Positions 41,400 through 51,047 of a stretch of 64,000 nucleotides of DNA are shown in pieces. A model generated the notes under the pieces. It worked only from the letters and a program-made list of their open reading frames with translations. It searched no databases and was not told where the DNA came from. Within the stretch, counting starts at the first letter, position 1. Each line of letters opens with the position of its first letter. Source of the DNA: Cherax quadricarinatus (lineage: Eukaryota > Arthropoda > Malacostraca > Decapoda > Parastacidae); assembly GCF_038502225.1 (NCBI RefSeq), contig NC_091372.1, positions 10,818,642 to 10,882,641 on the forward strand, in the 5' to 3' direction. The position numbers were made by a program, and so were the translations under genes.

Positions 41400-41833
41400 T
41401 ACCCTTCAGGATAACCCCAAAAAAGGTTAAAAGTGAGTTATTTACATTGAGGTCCTTGAAATTTACATTGAGGTCCTTGAAATTTACATTGGGGTCCTTG
41501 AAATTTACATTGAGGTCCTTGAAATTTACATTGAGGTCCTTGAAATTTACATTGGGGTCCTTGAAATTTACATTGGGGTCTTTGAAATTTACATTGGGGT
41601 CCTTGAAATTTACAGAGGTCCTTGAAATTTACATTGAGGTCCTTGAAATTTACATTGGGGTCCTTGAAATTTACATTGGGGTCCTTGAAATTTACATTGG
41701 GGTCCTTGAAATTTACATTGACGTCCTTGAAATTTACATTGACGTCCTTGAAATTTACATTGATGTCCTTGAAATTTACATTAACGTCCTTGAAATTTAC
41801 ATTGATGTCCTTGAAATTTACATTGATGTCCTT
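41400..41833. repeat. 21-bp minisatellite grown from a SINE 3' end, about 19 units
   Basis: The unit is AGGTCCTTGAAATTTACATTG less its last base (20 shown of 21). The left flank reads ATAACCCCAAAAAAGGTTAA, GTGAGTTATTTACATTGAGG, TCC, which is the SINE 3' region (elsewhere ACTTATTTCCATTGTGGTCC). The array therefore appears to be expansion of a SINE-internal segment. Variants GGGG, GACG and GATG mark left, middle and right blocks. ORFs on both strands follow from the 3-divisible period. Confidence 0.9.
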
Positions 41834-42102
41834 CTTAGTAAGTTTATTTAGGAACAGGTACACATAAGCACAAATATCATACACAGTAACATATGTAAAT
41901 TACCCTAGATAATTTACATGTGTGTAACTGCATTTGTGCACATGTGCCTAAATAAGCTTACTTAATATAGTGTAAATTACCCAGGATGACCCATTAGGGT
42001 CCTTGATTTTGTTCCATCAAATTGAAATCCTTAGAAGCTAAATTTATATTATTCTACGTTAGAGTTACTTTATACATTGATAAATTTAGACTATTGTATA
42101 GT

Positions 42103-42205
42103 TTTAAATAGGTTAGATAAATATATGAGTGGGTGTGAGTTGAACCTGCCTGGCATGGGCCAGTAGGCCTGATGCAGTGCTCCTTCCTTTTTTTAATGTT
42201 CTTAT
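42103..42205 (+). mobile_element. CR1/L2-like LINE 3' tail
   Basis: AACCTGCCTGGCATGGGCCA, GTAGGCCTGATGCAGTGCTC and CTTCCTTTTTTTAATGTTCT match the 3' end of the fossil at 31392 in the opposite orientation. Confidence 0.65.
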
Positions 42206-42394
42206 ATGCACAACATCTCCAGAATCATTATATTTGAGCTTCATTTTAGTTCGGTAAGCTTGATTCTCGTCAAATTTTTAGAGTACATTATTCTAAATAG
42301 ATTTATATTATTCAGTGTTGAATTTAGATTAATAAACGTTATATTCATAACCTATCCAAATTTAACTTGGTAGGGCGTGTTTCCTTATGCCTAT

Positions 42395-42705
42395 TAATAA
42401 GAATGATCTTTATTTCAACAAGTACCTGATACAACTTATACAGACCATAGCTCACACCAATGACATACTACTCTATAGAAAGCCCCTTGTTATGCTGAGA
42501 ATTCCCTGCAAATTAGGTCAATTTTGCCCCAGGATGCGACCCACACCAGTCAACTAACATCCAGGTACCTATGTTACTGCTAGGTGAACATGAACAGCAG
42601 GTGTCTTACGGAAACGCATCCTGATGTTTCCACCCGTACGGGGGATCGATCCACGGACCTCATTGTGTGAGCTAAGTACGCTACCAATCGAGCTACGGGA
42701 CACCT
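42395..42705 (-). mobile_element. tRNA-derived SINE, long-tailed subtype, antisense
   Basis: tRNA head complement at the right (GGGATCGATCCACGGACC, then AATCGAGCTACGGGACACC), the SINE body in the middle, and a 3' part reading ATGATCTTTATTTCAACAAG, TACAACTTATACAGACCATA at the left. It is the same subtype as 45250-46765 and 60985-61262. Confidence 0.85.
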
Positions 42706-42777
42706 ACAATCAATGAAGATAATGTTATCTTCATTATAGAATAATAAGAAAATATTATAACCTTTATATTATAATAA

Positions 42778-42924
42778 TAAGGTAAAAGGACCCCAATGGA
42801 AATAAGTCACTCTGTCTGACTTTTTTGGGTTATCCCAGGTTATCCCAGGTTATCCTAGGTTCTCTACACATATGCTGCTATGTATGATAATTCTATGTAA
42901 CTGTATTGTGTATACCTGAATAAA

Positions 42925-42957
<33 letters not shown>

Positions 42958-43115
42958 CTAGCAAGCAAGCAGGTACCTGGGTGTTAGAGGACTGGTGTGA
43001 GTGGCATCCTGGGGGACAAAAATTGAGGACCACAATAGGAATAAATGACACTGACTTTCTTGTGTTATCCTGGATGGATAACCCACCGAGGTTAAAAATC
43101 CCAACAAAATCTCAC
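42778..43115 (+). mobile_element. Two adjoining SINE fragments with a (CTTA)n junction
   Basis: At 42778-42958, ACCCCAATGGAAATAAGTCA, a triplicated GGTTATCCCA and a (CTTA)n tail. Then 42959-43115 repeats the SINE body from GCAAGCAGGTACCTGGGTGT to GGTTAAAAATCCCAACAAAA. The first copy's tail directly abuts the second. Confidence 0.75.
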
Positions 43116-43339
43116 TTACATCATTCACGAATAAATTTACATTACATAAGATTTAGATTATTCCTGGGAAGACTAATCAAGGCTCTACATCCACAATCTC
43201 TCCAGACTTAAATAATTAATCATATCTAATCCAGTTAATTAACCTTAGTTATGATCTACATTCTTAGAGGTTAAATTTACATTAATGTACATTTGTTAGC
43301 TGTGTCGCAGGAGCTCAATTCAGTTTAATATCTTATTTA

Positions 43340-43515
43340 GGCACCTAAAGTCGGTACCTGACCAGCCGGGCTGTGGCTCGTACGTTGGATTGCGTGCAGC
43401 CAGCAGTAATAGTCTGGTTGATCAGGCCCTGATCTACCATGAGGCCTGGTCACAGACGGGGCTGCGGGGGCGTTGACACCCGGAACTCTCTCCAGGTAAA
43501 TTCCAGGTACTCACC
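43340..43515 (+). mobile_element. CR1-like LINE 3' tail
   Basis: GCACCTAAAGTCGGTACCTG, GCCGGGCTGTGGCTCGTACG and the end CTCTCTCCAGGTAAATTCCAGGTA-type (20 of these bases shared with 46430). The last bases are a short 3' terminal tandem repeat. It abuts the next minisatellite. Confidence 0.85.
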
Positions 43516-43550
43516 ACATACCTGTGATGTGGGTGGTAGTCAAAAGATTA

Positions 43551-44042
43551 GAGCCACATAATGGGTCCAGGGACTGTACCTCAACATTACAAAGGCGCGT
43601 AATGGGTCCAGGGACTCTACCTCAACATTACAGAGCCACATAATAAGTCCAGGAACTGTACCTCAACATTACAGAATCACATAATGAGTCTAGAGACTGT
43701 ACATAAGATAAGAGATAAGATTTCGTTTGGATTTTTAACCCCGGAGGGTTAGCCACCCAAGATAACCCAAGAAAGTCAGCGCGTCATCGAGGACTGTCTA
43801 ACTTATTTCCATTGTGGTCCTTAATCTTGTCCCCCAGGATGCGATCCACACCAGCCGACTAGCACCCAGGTACCTATTTCCTGCTAGGTGAACAGGGCAA
43901 CAGGTGTAAGGAAACGTGTCGAAATGTTTCCACCCCGCCGGGAATCAAACCGGGGCTCTCCGTGTGTGAAGCGAGAGCTTTAATTAACCACCAGGCTACC
44001 GGGCATCAGCATTACAGAAGTACATAATGGGTCAAGGGACTG
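43551..44042 (-). repeat. 37-bp minisatellite, short antisense block split by a SINE
   Basis: Units such as CATAATGGGTCCAGGGACTG, TACCTCAACATTACAGA at 43551-43699 and a last unit at 44006-44042 are the reverse complement of the 46968-48655 array. Between them sits a SINE (43700-44005). Confidence 0.85.
43700..44005 (-). mobile_element. tRNA-derived SINE inserted in the 37-bp array
   Basis: The tail ATAAGATAAGAGATAAG is at the left. The tRNA head complement CGGGAATCAAACCGGGGCTC and ACCAGGCTACCGGGC are at the right. It is close in sequence to the SINE in LINE copy 1 (8351-8646). Confidence 0.85.
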
Positions 44043-45205
44043 TAAACAAAGATGCTTGGGATGTAAACAAAGGCACATGAAATGTAAACAAAGACGCTTG
44101 GAATGTAAACAAAGGCACATGGAATGTAAACAAAGACGCTTGGAATGTAAACAAAGATGCTTGGAATGTAAACAAAGGCACATGGAATGTAAACAAAGGC
44201 GCTTGGAATGAAAACAAAGACGCTTGGAATGTAAACAAAGGCACATGGAATGTAAACAAAGATGCTTGGAATGTAAACAAAGGCACATGGAATGTAAACA
44301 AAGGCGCTTGGAATGAAAACAAAGATGCTTGGAATGTAAACAAAGATACTAGGAATGTAAACAAAGATGCTTGGAATGTAAACAAAGACGCTTGGAATGT
44401 AAACAAAGATGCTTGGAATGTAAACAAAGACGCTTGGAATGTAAACAAAGACGCTTGGAATGTAAACAAAGACGCTTGGAATGTAAACAAAGATGCTTGG
44501 AATGTAAACAAAGATGCTTGGAATGTAAACAAAGATGCTTGGAATGTAAACAAAGATGCTTGGAATGTAAACAAAGATGCTTGGAATGTAAACAAAGACG
44601 CTTGGAATGTAAACAAAGATGCTTGGAATGTAAACAAAGACGCATGGAATGTAAACAAAGATGCTTGGAATGTAAATAAAGATGCTTGGAATGTAAACAA
44701 AGATGCATGGAATGTAAACAAAGATGCTTGGAATGTATACAAAGATGCATGGAATGTAAACAAAGAAGCTTGGAATGTAAACAAAGAAGCTTGGAATGTA
44801 AACAAAGATGCTTGGAATGTAAACAAAGATGCTTGGAATGTAAACAAAGACGCTTGGAATGTAAGCAAAGATGCATGGAATGTAAACAAAGACGCTTGGA
44901 ATATAAACAAATGAGCATGGAATGTAAACAAAGCTGCTTGGAATGTAAACAAAGACGCTTGGAATGTAAACAAAGACGCTTGGAATGTAAACAAAGATGC
45001 TTGGAATGTAAACAAAGATGCATGGAATCTAAACAAAGATGCTTGGAATGTAAACAAAGACGCTTGGAATGTAAACAAAGACGCTTGGAATGTAAACAAA
45101 GATGCTTGGAATGTAAACAAAGACGCTTGGAATGTAAACAAAGATGCTTGGAATGTGAACAAAGACGCTTGGAATGTAAACAAATGAGCATGGAATGTAA
45201 ATAAA
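44043..45205. repeat. 21-bp minisatellite, about 55 units
   Basis: The unit is AAACAAAGATGCTTGGAATG plus T, with GATGC, GACGC and GGCAC variants. It begins inside the last 37-bp unit: GGGTCAAGGGACTG is followed immediately by TAAACAAAGATGC. On the minus strand it gives a 383-codon FTFQASL repeat ORF and on the plus strand a CKQRCLE repeat. The 21-bp period keeps frames open automatically, and a TAA point change at about 44674 breaks the plus frame. Confidence 0.93.
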
Positions 45206-45223
45206 GACGCATATAATAATAAT

Positions 45224-45260
<37 letters not shown>

Positions 45261-45414
45261 TATTTACTACCAGTACATGTACATGGTATACAGACCATAG
45301 CTGACATCAGTTACATACTATATATATATATATGTATATATATGTATATATATGTATATATATGTATATATATATATATATGTATATATATGTATATATA
45401 TATATAGGTAATAT

Positions 45415-46460
45415 ATAATTATATCCTTGTTCCTCATCCTTATATCCGACATAGACAAGGATGTCAGCCACAGCACCGTGTCTTCCTTTGCAGATGACAC
45501 CCGAATCTGCATGACAGTGTCTTCCATTGCAGACACTGCAAAGCTCCAGGCAGACATCAACCAAATCTTTCAGTGGGCTGCAGAAAACAATATGAAGTTC
45601 AACGATGAGAAATTTCAATTACTCAGATATGGTAAACATGAGGAAATTAAATCTTCATCAGAGTACAAAACAAATTCTGGCCACAAAATAGAGCGAAACA
45701 CCAACGTCAAAGACCTGGGAGTGATCATGTCGGAGGATCTCACCTTCAAGGACCATAACATTGTATCAATCGCATCTGCTAGAAAAATGACAGGATGGAT
45801 AATGAGAACCTTCAAAACTAGGGAGGCCAAGCCCATGATGACACTCTTCAGGTCACTTGTTCTATCTAGGCTGGAATATTGCTGCACACTAACAGCACCT
45901 TTCAAGGCAGGTGAAATTGCCGACCTAGAAAATGTACAGAGAACTTTCACGGCGCGCATAACGGAGATAAAACACCTCAATTATTGGGAGCGCTTGAGGT
46001 TCCTAAACCTGTATTCCCTGGAACGCAGGAGGGAGAGATACATGATTATATACACCTGGAAAATCCTAGAGGGACTAGTACCGAACTTGCACACGAAAAT
46101 CACCCACTACGAAAGCAAAAGACTTGGCAGACGATGCACCATCCCCCCAATGAAAAGCAGGGGTGTCACTAGCACGTTAAGAGACCATACAATAAGTGTC
46201 AGGGGCCCGAGACTGTTCAACTGCCTCCCAGCACACATAAGGGGGATTACCAACAGACCCCTGGCAGTCTTCAAGCTGGCACTGGACAAGCACCTAAAGT
46301 CAGTTCCGGATCAGCCGGGCTGTGGCTCGTATGTTGGTTTGCGTGCAGCCAGCAGCAACAGCCTGGTTGATCAGGCTCTGATCCACCAGGAGGCCTGGTC
46401 TCAGACCGGGCCGCGGGGGCGTTGACCCCCGGAACTCTCTCCAGGTAAACTCCAGGTATA
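45415..46460 (+). mobile_element. CR1-like LINE 3' half, inserted in the SINE
   Basis: 5'-truncated just before the RT catalytic box. It carries an intact ORF to its natural stop and a 3' end with repeated CCAGGTAAACT/CCAGGTA units. It is bounded on both sides by TA-rich simple repeats (45316-45410 and 46455-46535) that probably grew from the TA-rich insertion site. Confidence 0.85.
45427..46425 (+). CDS. CR1-like LINE ORF2 C-terminal fragment
   Basis: A 332-residue open frame. It starts at the reverse-transcriptase palm: VSSFADDTRICM at about residues 18-29 is the catalytic FADD box. WAAENNMKFNDEKFQLLRYG follows, then KDLGVIMSEDLTFKDH, GWIMRTFKTRE, SRLEYCCTL, YWERLRFLNLYSLERRRERY and a C-terminal GPRLFNCLPAHIRG. 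This is the classic order of RT thumb and post-RT region in the CR1/Jockey supergroup. The first 60% of ORF2 (endonuclease and RT fingers) is missing, so it is inactive. The frame is otherwise unbroken, indicating recent insertion. The last 70 codons correspond to the short tails at 43340, 52985 and 53255. Confidence 0.85.
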   Translation: MFLILISDIDKDVSHSTVSSFADDTRICMTVSSIADTAKLQADINQIFQWAAENNMKFNDEKFQLLRYGKHEEIKSSSEYKTNSGHKIERNTNVKDLGVIMSEDLTFKDHNIVSIASARKMTGWIMRTFKTREAKPMMTLFRSLVLSRLEYCCTLTAPFKAGEIADLENVQRTFTARITEIKHLNYWERLRFLNLYSLERRRERYMIIYTWKILEGLVPNLHTKITHYESKRLGRRCTIPPMKSRGVTSTLRDHTISVRGPRLFNCLPAHIRGITNRPLAVFKLALDKHLKSVPDQPGCGSYVGLRAASSNSLVDQALIHQEAWSQTGPRGR

Positions 46461-46482
46461 TATATATATATATATATTTATA

Positions 46483-46536
<54 letters not shown>

Positions 46537-46765
46537 ACCTTGTTATGTTGAGCATTTCTCGCAAATTAGGTCAGTTTTGTCCCAGGATGCGACCCACACC
46601 AGTCAACTAACGCCCAGGTACCCATTTTAAACTGGAACAGGGACAGGGGCAGTAGGTGTCTTATGGAAACACGTCCCTAATGTTGTTCAGCCGTACCGGA
46701 GGAGATTCGAACCCCGGACCTCAGTGTGTTAGGTGAGTGCGCTAACGATCGAGCCACGGGACACC

Positions 46766-46860
46766 GTAACAAAGACGCATTGAATGTAAATGAGGACGCA
46801 TGGAACATAACAAGACTCAACGAATGTAAATAAGGACGCATCGAATGTAAAGAGAAGCAT
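46766..46860. repeat. Degenerate 21-bp minisatellite remnant
   Basis: AACAAAGACGCATTGAATGT and CGCATCGAATGTAAAGAG are units of the 44043-45205 array on the far side of the SINE/LINE insertion. Confidence 0.75.
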
Positions 46861-46967
46861 TTGTTAAGACGCACCGATCCCCTATCTATCGCTGTCGAAG
46901 CAAGGTTAAGTTATTTTAGGTTACGTTACCATTCTCGCAAAATCAGCTCACTTAAAAAAGTCTGTGT

Positions 46968-48655
46968 CTGTAGTGTTGAGGTACAGTCCCTGGACCCATT
47001 ATGTGTGTCTGTAGTGTTGAGGTACAGTCCCTGGACCCATTATGTGTGTCTGTAGTGTTGAGGTACAGTCCCTGGACCCATTATGTCTGTAATGAGGAGG
47101 TACAGTCCCTGGATCCATTATGTCTGTAATGTTGAGGTACAGTCCCTGGACCCATTATGTCTATAGTGTTGAGGTACAGTCCCTGGATCCATTATGTCTG
47201 TAATGTTGAGGTACAGTCCCTGGACCCATTATGTCTGTAATGTTGAGGTACAGTCCCTGGACCCATTATGTCTGTAGTGTTGAGGTACAGTCCCTGGATC
47301 CATTATGTCTGTAATGTTGAGGTACAGTTCCTGGACCCATTATGTGTGTCTATAATGTTGAGGTACAGTCCCTGGACCCATTATGTGTGTCTGTAATGTT
47401 GAGGTACAGTCCCTGGACCCATTATGTCTGTAATGAGGAGGTACAGTCCCTGGATCCATTATGTCTGTAATGTTGAGGTCCAGTCCCTGGACCCATTATG
47501 TCTGTAATGTTGAGGTACAGTCCCTGGATCCATTATGTCTGTAATGTTGAGGTACAGTCCCTGGACCCATTATGTCTGTAATGTTGAGGTACAGTCCCTG
47601 GATCCATTATGTCTGTAATGTTGAGGTACAGTCCCTGGACCCATTATGTCTGTAGTGTTGAGGTACAGTCCCTGGATCCATTATGTCTGTAATGTTGAGG
47701 TACAGTCCCTGGACTCATTATGTCCGTAATGTTGAGGTACAGTCCCTGGACCCATTATGTCTGTAATGTTGAGGTACAGTCCCTGGATCCATTATGTCTG
47801 TAGTGTTGAGGTACAGTCCCTGGACCCATTATGTCTGTAATGTTGAGGTACAGTCCCTGGATCCATTATGTCTGTAGTGTTGAGGTACAGTCCCTGGACC
47901 CATTATGTCTGTAATGTTGAGGTACAGTCCCTGGATCCATTATGTCTGTAGTGTTGAGGTACAGTCCCTGGACCCATTATGTCTGTAATGTTGAGGTACA
48001 GTCCCTGGATCCATTATGTCTGTAATGTTGAGGTACAGTCCCTGGACCCATTATGTCTGTAATGTTGAGGTACAGTCCCTGGACCCATTATGTCTGTAAT
48101 GTTGAGGTACAGTTCCTGGACCCATTATGCCTGTAATGTTGAGGTACAGTTCCTGGACCCATTATGTCTGTAGTGCTGAGGTACAGTTCCTGGACCCATT
48201 ATGTCTGTAATGTTGAGGTACAGTTCCTGGACCCATTATGTCTGTAATGTTGAGGTACAGTTCCTGGACCCATTATGCCTGTAATGTTGAGGTACAGTCC
48301 CTGGACCCATTATGTCTGTAGTGCTGAGGTACAGTTCCTGGACCCATTATGCCTGTAATGTTGAGGTACAGTTCCTGGACCCATTATGTCTGTAGTGCTG
48401 AGGTACAGTTCTTGGACCCATTATGTCTGTAGTGTTGAGGTACAGTTCCTGGACCCATTATGCCTGTAATGTTGAGGTACGGTCCCTGGACCCATTATGT
48501 CTGTAGTGCTGAGGTACAGTCCCTGGACCCATTATGCCTGTAATGTTGAGGTACAGTTCCTGGACCCATTATGTCTGTAGTGCTGAGGTACAGTTCCTGG
48601 ACCCATTATGTCTGTAGTGCTGAGGTACAGTTCCTGGACCCATTTTGTGTGTCTA
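46968..48655 (+). repeat. 37-bp minisatellite, about 45 units
   Basis: The unit is GTTGAGGTACAGTCCCTGGA plus CCCATTATGTCTGTAAT. Sub-blocks differ by TCCCTGG versus TTCCTGG and GTAATGTT versus GTAGTGCT; the latter dominate after about 48100. A GGACC/GGATC alternation over 47400-48000 suggests a two-unit (74-bp) higher-order repeat. Confidence 0.95.
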
Positions 48656-48994
48656 TAATCTTGGGACTATCACCCACATCATGGGTATGGGCTGCATAGT
48701 AAATATATTAAATTAAAAAAATAGATTATAATTGAAAAAAAAATGGACGCAGCCTAAATAGAAACTTTCTGACTCCATTGGAAATAAGCTAGACTGTGTT
48801 TTTTTTGGGGGGTTATTAGCCTTTCAGGCAAATAACTCAACATAAATCAAGATAATCACGATAAGCTATGCATATAAGTGGCTTTGGCATGCTGCTCTTA
48901 TAAATTTATAAATAATCCTGAGCCTTGGGAAAATAATTTATTGAAGTTTGTTATTCTCACAGGTAAGTGGTGATGGCAGTTATTTTCCCTGTCT
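48656..48994. other. Unique spacer between arrays
   Basis: A SINE scrap (TCCATTGGAAATAAGCTAGA at about 48775) and AT-rich DNA. No gene was found. Confidence 0.5.
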
Positions 48995-49210
48995 GCCTGC
49001 CATTGGTTAGCCTTCACGGTGCTTAACCAATGGCTGGTCAGCATCATCCCCATGCGGCTCTCCCATTGGTTAACCATCCCCGTGACGTCACTTGTCAACA
49101 TGAGACGTCACAGAGGGTTTTTTCCTCTCTGTTTTGGCTCATGACAACAGCAGTGTACGCAAATTTAGAGAGAAATACGGAGGGTCAGGGCGGCTGGAGC
49201 GAGGTGGGTA
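48995..49210 (+). promoter_or_regulatory. Candidate promoter: three CCAAT boxes and two CRE sites
   Basis: CCATTGG occurs at 49000-49006 and 49063-49069 and CCAATGG at 49027-49033. A full CRE TGACGTCA is at 49083-49090 and a second GACGTCA at 49104-49110. All lie in about 110 bp of locally GC-richer DNA. NF-Y and CREB/ATF sites clustered like this are typical of TATA-less promoters. Downstream, GGAGCGAG at 49202 is followed by GTGGGT, which could be the donor of a non-coding first exon. No coding exon is found to the right before the window ends. Confidence 0.45.
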
Positions 49211-49310
49211 CTTGACCCCATTAACCTGAGTGCCAGAGGCATCAGTGCCACTAGTTATGGCGACTATATAGTGGCACTAAGGGAGATGAGGGGTGGGAGT
49301 GCCGCCACTT

Positions 49311-50970
49311 ACCAGTGCCAGTATTTACATAGTGTCGTGTGGCCATTAATGTCTTTTGTGATCTATGAATTGTTTTATTTTGTGTCTGTGTGTGTGATAG
49401 TTGACTGAATTTATTGTGTAAATAATTCACCAGCCAGTGTCTTTAACCAGTGACACAAACCAGTGTCACTAACCAGTGACAGTAACCAGTGCCACTAACC
49501 AGTGCCACTAACCAGTGCCACTAACTAGTGCCACTAACCAGTGTCACTAACCAGTGCCACTAACCAGTGCCACTAACCAGTGCCACTAACCAGTGCCACT
49601 AACCAGTGCCACTAACCAGTGTCACTAACTAGTGCCACTAACCAGTGCCACTAACCAGTGCCACTAACCAGTGCCACTAACTAGTGCCACTAACCAGTGT
49701 CACTAACCAGTGTCACTAACCAGTGCCACTAACCAGTGCCACTAACCAGTGCCACTAACCAGTGCCACTAACCAGTGCCACTAACCAGTGCCACTAGCCA
49801 GTGCCACTAACCAGTGTCACTAACCAGTGTCACTAACCAGTGACACTAGCCAGTGCCACTAACCAGTGACTTTAACTAGTGCTATTAGCCAGTGCCACTA
49901 GCCGGTGCCACTAGCCAGTGCCACTAGTGACACTAGCGCCACTAACCAGGGACACTAACCAGTGTCCCCAGTGACACTAGTGCCACCAACCAGTGCCACT
50001 AGCCAGTACCATTAACCAGTGCCACTCACCAGTGACACTAACCAGTGATGCTAGCCAGTGTCACTAACCAGTGACATTAACCAGTGACACTAAATAGTGA
50101 CACTAACCAGTGTCACTAACCAGTGTCACTAACCAGTGATACTAACCAGTGACACTTAACCAGTGACACTTAACCAGTGACACTTAACCAGTGACACTAA
50201 CAAGGGACACTAGCCAGTGACACTAACAAGTGACACTAACAAGTGACACTATCAAGTGACACTAACCAGTGTCACTAACCAGTGACACTTAACCAGTGAC
50301 ACTAACAAGGGACACTAGCCAGTGACACTAACAAGTGACACTAATCAGTGTCACTAACCAGTGACACTTAACCAGTGATACTAACCAGTGACACTTAACC
50401 AGTGACACTTAACCAGTGACACTTAACCAGTGACACTAACAAGGGACACTAGCCAGTGACACTAACAAGTGACACTATCAAGTGACACTAACCAGTGTCA
50501 CTAACCAGTGACACTTAACCAGTGACACTAACAAGGGACACTAGCCAGTGACACTAACAAGTGACACTAATCAGTGTCACTAACCAGTGACACTTAACCA
50601 GTGACACTAACAAGGGACACTAATCAGTGACACTAAATAGTGACACTAACCAGTGTCACTAACCAGCTTCACCAACCAGTGCCACTAACCAGTGACACTA
50701 ACCAGTGACACTAACCAGTGACACTTAACCAGTGACACTTAACCAGTGCCACTAACCAGTGACACTTAACCAGTGACACTAACAAGGGACACTAATCAGT
50801 GACACTAAATAGTGACACTAACCAGTGTCACTAACCAGCATCACCAACCAGTGCCACTAACCTGTGACACTAACCAATGACACTAGCCAGTGCTAATATT
50901 TACATAGTGTCATGTAACCATTAACATCGTGTGTGATATCTGAACTATTGTATTAATTTATGTAGTGTAT
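49311..50970. repeat. 13-bp minisatellite (ACCAGTGCCACTA), flanked by 85-bp direct repeats
   Basis: The array 49431-50890 uses ACCAGTGCCACTA and variants (GTGTCACTA, GTGACACTTA). The left flank 49311-49395 and right flank 50885-50970 are homologous: both read AGTGC, TATTTACATAGTGTC, CCATTAA and TTAGTGT-like blocks. Within 50130-50640 a compound block of about 190 bp (AACAAGGGACACTAGCCAGT) repeats. Confidence 0.9.
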
Positions 50971-51047
50971 TAGCTCTCCGTGAAGGAATAATGTAAATAA
51001 TTAACTCTGACTTTATTGGGTTTTCTGAGGTTGCATTCTACAAGCAA

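Larger units (their letters stand above)
45206..46765 (-). mobile_element. tRNA-derived SINE interrupted by (TA)n and a CR1-like LINE
   Basis: The 3' part (ACCAGTACATGTACATGG, ACAGACCATAGCTGACATCA) is at 45262-45320 and the 5' part with the tRNA head complement (GATTCGAACCCCGGACCTC, GATCGAGCCACGGGACACC) at 46540-46765. In the intact relative at 60985 these are adjacent. An (AAT)n tract lies at 45212-45260, and TATATATG/TA tracts flank the inserted LINE. Confidence 0.85.

Noticed and set aside
41193..41884. ORFs over the 21-bp array at 41.4-41.8 kb
   Set aside because: A repeat artefact. The array is traceable to a SINE 3' end.
44032..45212. Cys/Lys/Gln-rich (CKQRCLE) and FTFQASL repeat proteins of up to 383 codons
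   Set aside because: The 21-bp unit has a 3-divisible period, so frames on both strands stay open. The plus frame is interrupted by a point stop, and there is no flanking gene structure.
46455..46535. TATA-box cluster as a promoter
   Set aside because: A long (TA)n microsatellite at the boundary of a CR1 insertion, without other promoter features.
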